NCBI GenBank assembly: GCA_933228895.1
Contig: OW121852.1
Coordinates: 123,189,544-123,253,543, forward strand
DNA from: Platycnemis pennipes
Taxonomy: Eukaryota > Arthropoda > Insecta > Odonata > Platycnemididae
Length of the DNA: 64,000 nt
Reading direction: 5' to 3'
Positions within the stretch are counted from its first letter, which is position 1. Each line of letters starts with the position of its first letter. Shown here in pieces: positions 54,790 through 64,000 of the stretch. Below the pieces are notes generated by a model, which did not search any database, was not told the DNA's origin, and saw only the letters and a program-made list of their open reading frames with translations. A program made the position numbers and the translations under genes.

Positions 54790-55148
54790 TATTCGATTAT
54801 GTATATCGAATTGTCGCACTGGGAGATGGGATGGAGCACGTGCGCCGAAAGAGCAAGGCGGAGGGTGAAGATGTTATTGGGAGAGAGAAGGCGAAGGACG
54901 TCGCGTGAAAGAAGGCAGCATCTGGAGTTCCGATGGAGCGCGAGAGGGAAGGGCAGCGGATAAATATATATGTGGATGTCGAACGGGACGATCTGTGAAA
55001 ACACGGGACTGGTGTCGTAACTCTCTCCCCTTCCCCCCCCCCTCCCCCCCGCTTGCTCTCTGGAGGCAGCACACTGCTTCTCTCGCATCCGCAAACCTCA
55101 CTCAAGTCTTCCCCGTTCATCATCCAACGTCATCTTCGCGTTGGTGAT
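54790..55148. promoter_or_regulatory. G+C-rich island with E-box and TATA-like site
   Basis: CpG-rich. Contains the palindrome GCACGTGC at 54836-54843 and a TATA-like GGATAAATATATATG at 54958-54972. A C-rich run lies at 55027-55050. Four overlapping frames on both strands cancel each other as gene candidates. A promoter is possible, but no transcript support is visible. Confidence 0.3.
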
Positions 55149-55149
55149 T

Positions 55150-55797
55150 CTGTAGAAATTGGGTATTTAGGTATATCAGCTATTTTACACTTGTAAGGCT
55201 TCATTTAGAATATGCCGCTAGTATATGGGATCCGTACGGGAAGGTACGATTGCAGAATTAGAGCGTGTGCAAGGGAGATGCGCTAGATTTGTTAAAGGCC
55301 GTAATGATAATTGTATAAGTGTTACGAGTTAAACAGAAGAACTAGGATGGGAATTACTATCAGAACGCAGGTTAAAATTTAGGTTAAACCTTTTAAGTAA
55401 ATTCGAAACCGATTTGTTCACAGATGACGTTAGATATATATTAAGAACCCCTGCGTATTATGCTAGTTTTGATCAGATTAACAAGATGAGAGAGATAGGT
55501 TGTCGTACCGTTAGATTTAAAATGTCATTTTTCCCGCGTACCATAAAAGAGAATAGGCAGCGTAGCAAAGGCATAGGTGAAATACAGTCAGAGTAGTCTG
55601 TAGTGCATGATGCATGTAATAACAACCAATAATCCCTTTCTTATTATGTAGATACTAACCATCTAGCTGCACGTGACCCTATTACCTAGCATGTCTCCAT
55701 TATGCATCCTAGTTGCATGTCAATAGTGCATGTTTTGTGATCCCTGCCCCCCTACCACACACCATCGTGGTGGTTTGCAGGGTATTACGTAGATGTA
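55150..55797 (+). mobile_element. LINE family G, ORF2 C-terminus and 3' end
   Basis: The longest family G copy. Forward frames carry HLEYAASIWDPYGK (~55201-55242), corresponding to the 'RPHLEYAxxVWDPY' block after the RT of Jockey/CR1-like LINEs, then LERVQ/RCARFVKG-type residues split by frameshifts. A 60-codon C-terminal frame (55414-55596) includes CRTVRFKMSFFPRTIKENRQ. The 3' UTR ends in CCCTGCCCCCCTACCACACACC...GTGGTGGTTTGCAGGG and GTAGATGTAGAT (55786-55797). Stops and shifts make it inactive. It serves as reference for the six shorter copies. Confidence 0.85.
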
Positions 55798-57185
55798 GAT
55801 CGTGAGGGATTACGTTGCCACAATTCGGGGTCACCTTATTATTCAACGCAAAACAGACAAATATTTGCATTTCATGCTGTTGGCATGTCCTCTTTTGTGC
55901 TCTGTAATGTAATATTCATACTGTTGAATTTTTTAATTGAAGTGTCTGCGATAGAGGGAACTAAATTTTTCTTTGATTGTTCCACATGAATACTTAACTT
56001 CGGTGTTGAAATTGCCTATGCTAAACCTGCTTTTTTTTTAAAGAAATTGAGAGTTGAGCGATTATTTTACGCCTCCAATCATTAAAGTTCCATGTTGATA
56101 GAGTATGGTCGAGTATTTAGCGAACAAATAAATGGTTGCTTTTTGTTGCCAAAAGTTGCCAATCTTTTAAATGCATAAGATAACACGATAGACTTTTTGA
56201 TTCTCAATCAATGCAACACACTGCTCAAGATTTTGTCGATTTTCATGCAACGAAAACCAGGTGTGGAAAGTCATTTTTCCGAAGTATTAAATTGAGCGAT
56301 TAAAGAAAATAGAGAAAAATGGCTCTAGAAACGTGAATCTAAAGTTTTCAACTATTTCCAGATAATAATTATTGCTTTGTTAATTGCGTGATTGTAACAT
56401 TTATAATTCCATGACGGAAATGTAAATGACACTGTCTCAGGCAAAATGTTGTGGAATTCACTTATACTGGGAGTGAAAGTTGCAACACTACAGTTTCCAC
56501 ATGGATTCATGGACATATGGACAATCCTTGTATAAACTGCAGTGCTGGAACTGGATTTTACTGGACTAGTTATTGGATGAAATGGCTTTTTTCTTTCAGT
56601 CGTCGAATTTCGTATTACTTCCACCTCAATGGCTCTCACAGACACATATTTGTGGAGAAATTTAAAAAACTCCAGTTTTTGTAAACGATGCTCATTTTGA
56701 AATATACTCTTCCTAATCTTATCAAGGAATGGGATTGGCGCGTAGCACGTGGAATTCGATGGTTGAATTTTGATAAATGCTTTTACGGATTGTTTTCTTA
56801 GTTATTTTTTTCTCTTATACTTGACTTTGACTTTCCATTGCTCAGGCTCTAAAGTCGTCCATCACCTAAACTACAATTAGAAGTAGATAAAAAGGTAGAA
56901 AATAAAATAAGGAGAATATAAAAAAGGGGGAAATTTCTTCCCTTTGGTGGCACAATGCATATTTTCTTTAAAAATTCCTTTGGGATATAATACATCTCAG
57001 ATAAACATTTATTTCGGCCCTGCCCCATCAGATGCAGTAGACCAACATGGATCTTGAGCATTATTCAAACAGTCGTCTTCATCGCTTTCATGTTATGGGT
57101 CGGACCATATGAATTTATTACAAATTGGAGTCCACGTTATGATAGAGATTCACGAAACGAGTAACCTTATTCATAAAATATCTGG
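55798..57185. other. AT-rich non-coding stretch
   Basis: Nothing supported. Confidence 0.45.
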
Positions 57186-57189
57186 GACC

Positions 57190-58000
57190 AAATTCTGAAT
57201 AACGTAATTGGTTGTATGTGTTATTTACAGCTTCTCTGGATATTTTAACGGTAATTTCCTGTGGAAGAATATTTTTTACCCATCAAAAGCGCAATGACCT
57301 GTTGTTGGCACCCGTTAACATTTTTCCATATTTGATTTTCAATATCAATTCGCGGCGTGGTACTCATCGCGCGGTGAATATCGAAGGCAAAAATCTCGAG
57401 CGCCAAATTCAGGTCGAACCAATAACGTTTGATGGGAAAAAGAAAATTCCGTAGCCAAGCTCGTCGCGAATATTCGGAGACGAACGCCGCACTCGGATCT
57501 CGTAAATCCTTTGGGAAAGGCACGCGTTCCCTTTAAAAAAGTGTACCAACATATCCTAGATTGCGCGTCCTGCTTCTTCGACTACAAATATCGATCGACT
57601 GCTCCACTGTCCTCACTGTCCAAGGATCTCAGGCGGGATGTGTGTGTGTAAAGTAAGGGTGTGAGGGGAGGAGGAGAGGGGAGGGACGGGGGGGGGGGGG
57701 GGTGCCGAAAAGGAAGGAGGGTGTGGGAGAAAGCAAGGCGTTTGGTGAGGAGAGTGTTGGTTTATTCATCTCCGCTCCCCTCTCTGCCTGGACGCCTATT
57801 TCAGCTTCCCCCCGCCCACCCTCACCCCCGCATGGCTTCGTTCCAATGTCCATTGCATATCCCTTCGCGGCTCTGATGCTGATTTGTTTTCCCTGCATCC
57901 CAGACTTTCCTTTTTACTGCCGAAACGTTCCCTGGGGACCTAATAGGTTAGAGGGGTTAGTTTTTTAAACAGTAGCCTTTAGGGAGAAGATTTCGGGGAC
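57190..58000. promoter_or_regulatory. G+C-rich island with G15 run
   Basis: A non-repetitive CpG-bearing part (57340-57620, including CGCGGCGTGG, ATCGCGCGGTGAAT, ATCGATCGACTG) is followed by a G-rich low-complexity part with 15 consecutive G at 57688-57702 and a C-rich part to 57840. Four or more overlapping frames without domains. Confidence 0.3.
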
Positions 58001-58605
58001 GGCAGAGGACTTAAGCATTTGTATGTCACCAGGGGAAGTGAATGGAAACCATGGATGAGGCAGTGAGTCCGCAAAGTATTACTTGGTGTTGTAATATTTC
58101 AACCAAGTACGATTTTTTTTCTTTCCCTGAGCTGGAAAGTGATGCGCTTATGCGCCTGAGGAAACTACTGGAGCTTATCTAAAGTACCTACGTGTTTAAA
58201 TGCCAAGGGTTTTTCTCGCAAAAAAAAATGCTTTTTTGTGTTTCGAATCTTCTCACCATGAACGTAAATCGAAGCTAAGCGGCTGAGTGTTACAGCAGCT
58301 ATGTTTAAGTATGCCGATGTTCATTCACGCCATTCATATAGGTTAGGATTTACTTCATGTTAAGATGAACGTGGAACGCGGACATTTGGTGTAGGTTCCC
58401 TGACTTTTGTAACGAGATATATTTTCTATGCTATCCTTGTGGTCAACTACAAATTTATTCCTCAATGCTCAATGACTAGTGAAGTATTCAGTCTGATTTT
58501 ATATGTGCCCATGTATATTTAATTGCATGGTTGTTAAAAGTTACTATTTTAACTATCATTAATTTCCTTATAATTTCTATTTTATCTTAACAAATCGAAT
58601 CTTTT
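58001..58605. other. AT-rich non-coding stretch
   Basis: Nothing supported. Confidence 0.45.
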
Positions 58606-58611
58606 TATTTC

Positions 58612-58700
58612 AGGTGAGGTATTACCCCTGAAGATGAAATATTGTCACTCGCAGTAAGACATTTTGCCGTTGCGGTAGCTCAAAAGGTAATGTGCTTAGG
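58612..58700 (+). repeat. tRNA-like fragment after a CTGAAGATG motif
   Basis: CCCCTGAAGATGAAATATTG followed ~40 bases later by GCCGTTGCGGTAGCTCAAAAGG, a box-A/D-arm-like stretch. No box B. It may be an eroded SINE or retroelement 3' piece. Also fits a mini-exon pattern (TTTTATTTCAG before, GTAAGA after), which I consider less likely. Confidence 0.25.
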
Positions 58701-59145
58701 GTAGGGGATGGAAAATAATTTTCCAGTTACTAAATATATTATACTCCAAAAGAACGATTAGAAAATAAATTGATAAAGAGAAAGCTAAAATTTATTATGG
58801 AACCTATAGCAAATTCTTTTGATCTTTTTGTATTTTACTCTACATTAAAGGTAGCTGATACCCTTTTTTATTAACAATTCTCCAGTGGTATATTATTATG
58901 CACTAGCCTAAATATTACGCGCATGAGTGATAATTGTTTATTTGTTTGGTGTCCCTGAATATGCAAAATTATTCTCATAGACTTGGTAATTGAATGGAAT
59001 TTTTTCGATATTTTGCAATTAAAATATAAAAAGTGGTTGACTGGTAGCTAGGTTTGCTTTTTCCGTGGTTTTGCTGAAAAAAGAAGAGAGTTTTGTTAAA
59101 GTTTGTAAGCCAGTTGCAGACATGTAACGGCTCGTGACTCGTGCT
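58701..59145. other. AT-rich non-coding stretch
   Basis: Nothing supported. Confidence 0.45.
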
Positions 59146-59149
59146 CAGT

Positions 59150-59635
59150 CTAATTGGACATTTCCGTGTCAAAAATTCTCCACCCCAGGCGTAGTCGATC
59201 GTTTTTAACATCAAGCATAGTACTTTATATTCAAATGTTTTCCGCAGCCAAAATGGCTGTTGATTTCGTATGTGATGCGCATGTGGCTTCTCGTCGTTTA
59301 TTTCCACGCTTCCCGGTCATCTCATGCCTCGCATCCTTTTGATGTTCCTTCGCGGGGGAGGATATTTTGTGTTTATTCCGGCATCCGCTGCGTTCACGGT
59401 CCCCATTAAGGGTGCGGTGTGATATTCCGCGAATTTCTCTCCTTAATTAGCCATCTGATCTCTCTCTCTCTCCCCAAGTTGGCTCACCGGAACCTGAGGA
59501 AAGCAGCTCCTCTACAACCTCGTCTTGGCAATTCTCTCTGCCTTCCTGGCCATAAAACTCACCCATTTACAGCTCTCTCTACTCATTCCCTTCCTTTGTA
59601 TCTCTTGCCAGTTTGATTCCTTTCTGATCATTATT
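59150..59635. promoter_or_regulatory. G+C-richer island, candidate enhancer
   Basis: Low in simple repeats except a (CT)n tract at ~59459-59473. Contains TTTTGTGTTTATTCC (forkhead-like TGTTTA), CCTTAATTAGCC (homeodomain), and CpG patches (TTCGCGGGGGAGG). A reverse 110-codon frame at 58975-59307 has no domain. Confidence 0.3.
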
Positions 59636-60225
59636 CCTCCTTCTTAATTCACTTCCGTTTGAAAAATTAGTTTTTGCCTAAGTACTTCGAAACAGTTTGC
59701 AATTAACGATACTAATTAGTACTGAAAATAACTCTGGCTAAGAGAAAGATCTTTCATTCGTTTTCTCTGTCGGGTACAAAGTGAAGCCCTTCACGTTACA
59801 TTCATTTCTAATGTCCGGGCCGTCTGAAAGATTCCATATCAAAGAGTTGTAAGACGAATGCAAATTTTTATCTGTATGAAAATGTATCTGTATTTTGGTG
59901 ACGACAATAGTCTTACCTCTAATTCTGACGGTGACAAAAAGTTTATAGCGTGTAATTCACTTCTTGATTTTTCTAGCTAAAAGCCCTTAAATAGTTTGGA
60001 TTTTAAGAAGTGAAGCGACGTTGGCTTGTTTATATTACATAAGGGCAAAGAAAAATAGAAACACCTCATTAACACCTGCTTTCGAGCGAAACTCATTCTT
60101 TTTTTTGCAATTATTCTACTTCCTGGGTCTGTATTTCACTTGAATACTTTCGTTTCTTGGTATGCTGTTCCTCTGTGAGTGAAACTAACGTCTTACGTTT
60201 GTCCTTACTGTTCCTTTAGCCGCTC
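59636..60225. other. AT-rich non-coding stretch
   Basis: Nothing supported. Confidence 0.45.
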
Positions 60226-60229
60226 GTTA

Positions 60230-60720
60230 TCGCTAGACATCTAAGCATCGTTCGCTCACACTCCCCGCCCCCCCAGCAAGTATCTCCTCTTCGTTCACCC
60301 TCTTCTGTGTCCTCTGCTCTTAACATTTGGTGCCCATATCCGGAGCGTGTTGCTACTGTAAGGAGTCAGACGCGAATGGCTTTCATTTGTGGATAGGGGT
60401 TTTATGTGGACTGGGGAACAGACAGAGAGAGAGGGTTTGGCTTTTCGAGCGAACACGGTCTGGCTGAACGGTGGGGGAAGACGAATTGGGATTGCACGAA
60501 CCCCGTGGCGAGAGAGAGATATTAATTCCGTCCTCTAGATTTTCCGGCTGCCATAGAAAATTCTTCGGCGAAATTTGTGGAACCTCATTTATTTTCGATT
60601 AACTGAGTGGTCCTCTCGTGAATATGAAGAAGCGCTAAGACCCTTTTTCTAGTTCCTCTCTTAAGCTACTCGAGATCAATTTTTTCTCGCGCAGTGCTCA
60701 AAGATAAAGATGAAGTTGTA
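60230..60720. promoter_or_regulatory. G+C-richer island
   Basis: Contains C-rich (CCCCGCCCCCCC) and GA-rich (GACAGAGAGAGAGGG; GCGAGAGAGAG) tracts resembling GAGA-factor sites, around unique sequence at 60340-60420. Confidence 0.25.
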
Positions 60721-60885
60721 AAATTCTCTCTATGCCTGTGTGCCGACGATAAAAAACTTGTTTGATTTTGCTCTACCAATGTGCTTCCATCTTGCCTATA
60801 CATATTCAAGGATTGTGAACTGGCCCTGAATTCCAAAGCGCAGTCACCTGCTGAAACTACTGACTAGAAATTCACCAGGGAGAAG

Positions 60886-60962
60886 GAAGCTTTCTTAGCT
60901 CAATTGGTAAAGCACCTAGCCGGAAATGAAGGGGCTTTGGGTCCGAGTCCCGCTCAATATGA
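60886..60962 (+). mobile_element. tRNA-like SINE head
   Basis: TTCTTAGCTCAATTGGTAAA (box A and D-arm) and CTTTGGGTCCGAGTCCCGCT (box B GGGTCCGAGTCCC), ~35 bases apart. The anticodon arm is unpaired and there is no matching acceptor stem, so this is a tRNA-derived SINE or pseudogene. Confidence 0.6.
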
Positions 60963-61434
60963 ACTTTTTCTCTGTATAAATTCTGCTATTTCGTATACAA
61001 CACTAGTGAGCGGATGTATTTATTAAGCACACCTTGAAAAAAACAACTGAATCACTCTCACTCAGAAAAAGCAACTGAATCAGTCTCCATAATCGACGAT
61101 TTATAATGAGGAAAGTACCAGCATGGTTTGTATCTAACTATCGGCCACGTCTACTTTTGTGCCCCAATTAAGTGAAATAATGAGTGATAATCATTGAAGG
61201 AATTCACCTAATGTGTAAAATATCAAGTATTTTGGAATTAACACGTACAATTGAGTTTTTCAGTATTTTCTCGATAGGAGGTACCGAGGTATTCTTATTT
61301 TTTCGGATATTTGACTAAATTTTACTTGTTGCCCATGAATTAATTTACAATCATTGGCGATTAAATACTGACTGCACTCATTCTTCTATTTGTTCCTGCC
61401 TTGAAGGGCTTTCAAACTATCAGTTCTGAGCCAG
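60963..61434. other. AT-rich non-coding stretch
   Basis: Contains an imperfect direct repeat of (AA)CAACTGAATCA(C/G)TCTC at ~61043-61088. Nothing else supported. Confidence 0.45.
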
Positions 61435-61860
61435 TTGATTCATAAACATTACCCGCATTCGTGGTTACAGCTTCTGGTCACTTCTAATTCGTCCCGAGGC
61501 TCCAATCCAATCCCTACCTACCCGCCCTTTTCGGTCGTATTCACAGAGGGCGTCTCATTCGGTCCGATTCCGAATCTCCATTTGGTTCCTCAGTCCTCTC
61601 GTTCCCCTCCCTATTCCTCTTTCTTATTCCTCTTCCCCCTTCTTCCTTACTCCTTCCCTCGCTCGTCTTTGGCATTTGCCTTCCGAGAGCGGGAATATCG
61701 AGGCGGTCGCCTAACCAAGAGAGGGACCCAAATATTTGCCTTTCCAAGCCAATAAACACTTCTTTCTTCCATCATGATTTTTGAGCGCGCGGAAATGAGA
61801 GAGACGGCGACTTATTTCCAACGTTCTCCCAGCTCTCTGAGTGAAGGTGCTGTAATATAG
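61435..61860. promoter_or_regulatory. G+C-richer island
   Basis: Pyrimidine-rich (61590-61670) with CpG-bearing patches (GAGCGGGAATATCGAGGCGG; TTTGAGCGCGCGG). The 106-codon forward frame is Ser/Pro/Phe-rich by composition. Confidence 0.25.
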
Positions 61861-63812
61861 TTTACATAAATCGTTTGATTGACAATATAGGCACAATTAT
61901 TTAGCGAAGTTCGATTCTTTGACAGTGTGAATTGAAGAGCAACTTGAAATTCGAATTTGAAAACTATTGCATTAAAGGTATAGCATCACCTTTGAAATTG
62001 TCCTTGGTGTAAAAAAGTCTTTTGCTATGTGGAAACGTGTATTTCGTTCTCAATATTCGGATCAGAGTAAAATGCAACATAGTACCCCGTTAAAAGTATT
62101 TTGGAAAAATTCAAAGATTATCATTGGCAGAAAAATAGCCAACTACTCATTTTGTATTTACCCAAAGATGAGTGTACATAAAGTCATTGTACAATTCCCG
62201 CAAATTCTTAACAATGGATATCACTGTAAAACTTCAAGAAGTGCCTACTAATGAATTTATTTGTAAATTTCCATTATGCACCTAGCAATGAATTCATCGT
62301 ATTGTTACAAAATGAGTCTAACATAGGTTCTTATCATAAATCTCCAAATATTTCTACAATCGATTCTTGTTTTGAAGATTCCACAAGCTACTTATTATGA
62401 TATAGTCACAACACTCCAAATATTACCATGGAATGTGTAGGAATACTGTTCAAGTCAATGGAAAGTCAAACTAAACCAATAGTTATCATCAACAGGGAGC
62501 ATAATAGATCTATAGAAGCATGTTTAATAGAAAAATAAAACCTAAATAAATAGTAAAGTCTGCAGCACAACGCACTGCGGGGGAAGTGTTCAGCTATTGG
62601 ATCGTTAAAGCACAATAAACACTAGCTGTCATAAGCAGATTTGTTGTTAAAACAAATTATTGCTCCGCCTTATTTGTTTTATTGGAATTGGATGCATCGG
62701 AATAAGTAAGCGGGCGCAATTTAAAATTTGCTTGAAAATACAACGGTATTTCTTTTGCTAGCCGGAGTCCAATTTTTCCATTGATATTTTTTGTGGAAAT
62801 CTAAGCAAACAACATTTTCCAGTGAATAATGCTATACTTTTCCTAATATTATTTTAGTGTAGTCAGAAGCACGCTGCATGCATGAGTGGAGGCAAAAAAT
62901 GAATGCGATACTATTTGTTTTCCTACGTTATATTGCTTCCAAGTGGTATTTGGCTATTGTTATTGGCTTCCAAGCGGTTGCAATCTGAAAAGTGAGTTTT
63001 TTTTATGGGATAGAGAGACAACTCTGGGCAAATAGTGGAAACGAGTGTTTGAACCCCGAAGCATCATTATTTAATTATGTGAGTGAAACTCGTTAATTAA
63101 GAGGCTACTGTGGAGTGACTTATATATCCGGTTTTGAAAGCTCTGAGCATATTGAGAAAGGAACGGCACTTTAATCAATACCGAGAAAAGAGATGGTTGC
63201 TTCGGCTCACGCCCTAAGGGACGTTTTACATAGCTATTAATCAAATTGGATTGCTCACTAAAACGGGCTTCAGCATAACGAAACAACTTTGCATTCGGGC
63301 ACATTTCTCTTTCTTAATCAATTCAACCTCCTGTGTCAAATTATTTTACCGGTTGATTTCATTAAAACCTCATAAAAATATTTCTAGCTTTATGCCAAGT
63401 ATGTGAACATGCGTAAAAATAATTGCATTCATACATGACAAAATAAAAAAATATTAAATATCTTATCCTAGTTATCTTAATGGTAATTTCAATTCAACAT
63501 ATTAATACCCATTACTATTAGAAAAGAGAATGAGTTACCAAGCCTCTCTGTCCAACCATATCTCGAATCTGCTTTATTCATCCACTCCCTCGCTTTTCTT
63601 AAGTGAGAAATATCGTATTGTGCGGTAGTGTGTGTATGTGGTGGGTCAAACTTTAACCAATGGATATAAATTATTATTCTTCGCAGCCAATAATCATTGA
63701 ATTTCTCATAATCACCAGCAGCCACCAAGTCTAAGATTGACATGGTACAGATCTCCAACCGATTCATCGCCTAACCGAATTGCACATGTCTACTGATACG
63801 CTTTCCTTTTAT
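61861..63812. other. Long AT-rich non-coding stretch
   Basis: No gene over ~1.95 kb. Short frames (62027-62251; 63071-63304; 63489-63767) lack features. Confidence 0.5.
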
Positions 63813-63814
63813 GC

Positions 63815-63915
63815 AGTGTTATGTCCGCTTCATGTGCGTACTGAATGTTTGGTGACCTCCTGCCGCACACCCTCGGGGTGGCATGTCGGGCGTGTCAGTA
63901 CATGTATATGTGGCA
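63815..63915 (+). mobile_element. LINE family G, 3' end
   Basis: CTCCTGCCGCACACCCTCGG followed by GGTGGCATGTCGGGCGTGTC aligns with the family hairpin, with both outer arms altered together (CCTGCCG...GTCGGG). The tail is degenerate (GTACATGTATATG). No ORF remains. Confidence 0.6.
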
Positions 63916-64000
63916 GTGGATGAAGGCATCAGCTATCATTCGAACACTTCCCGGAGCAGAGAGAATATTCGTCACATCACATTTCGCAAACCGGAAAATC

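Noticed and set aside
57629..57968. Three overlapping frames around a G15 run
   Set aside because: Open because of low complexity; Arg/Gly- and Pro-rich products with no domain.
58612..58651. 40-nt micro-exon with TTTTATTTCAG acceptor and GTAAGA donor
   Set aside because: Isolated, with no neighbouring exons or protein evidence; adjacent DNA looks retroelement-derived.

Overview
The window looks like gene-poor nuclear DNA of an arthropod, most probably an insect with a large, repeat-rich genome. The evidence is decayed LINE, Copia, Helitron and hAT pieces, several tRNA-headed SINE families, one 5S rRNA-headed SINE, short AT-rich intergenic DNA, and open frames with no bacterial gene spacing or ribosome-binding sites. 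I found no intact host protein-coding gene. Nearly all longer open frames lie in G+C-rich or low-complexity stretches and look like nothing recognisable.

Layout. 0-9 kb: an RT fragment of an endonuclease-type LINE (about 2.0-2.46 kb); a 126-bp-period duplication (2.66-2.89 kb); a 2,966-bp element with 16-bp terminal inverted repeats flanked by TA (3161-6126), carrying a decayed ORF and a plausible 99-bp 5' intron; G+C-rich DNA; a SINE. 12-14.3 kb: a cluster of tRNA-headed SINEs, one with a perfect 12-bp target duplication. 15.96-17.08 kb: a Helitron deletion derivative with helicase remnants and ~247-bp internal tandem repeats. 18-35 kb: alternating AT-rich DNA and G+C-rich islands, with several LINE 3' ends and a Penelope/hammerhead-like foldback. 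36-46 kb: three LINE fragments, a 14-bp minisatellite, a SINE with target duplication and a 314-bp hAT-type MITE. 48-56 kb: a SINE with an internal 140-bp duplication, a CGATA-rich tract, a 5S-derived SINE with a perfect 15-bp target duplication, a Copia LTR plus decayed pol, and the longest LINE 3' fragment. 56-64 kb: more G+C-rich islands and a final LINE 3' end.

Three LINE groups are used below. Family G ends in a conserved CCCTGC...GCAGGG hairpin and (GTAGAT)n (seven 3' ends). Family H is the endonuclease-RT type with FADD and an HDGL(V/M) C-terminal motif (five fragments). Family J is one copy with an (ATCT)n tail. SINE families: A (331-333 bp, starts GGGGATCGGG; five copies), B (two), C (tRNA-like fragments), and the 5S-headed SINE.

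The G+C-rich islands (about 19) recur every few kb. They often hold GATA, homeodomain, nuclear-receptor or NFI-like motifs and are flanked by homopurine runs. This would fit a distal regulatory landscape or large introns of a developmental gene; that is inference from composition and motifs only. The best candidates for something undescribed are the TA-flanked TIR element and the 5S-headed SINE.
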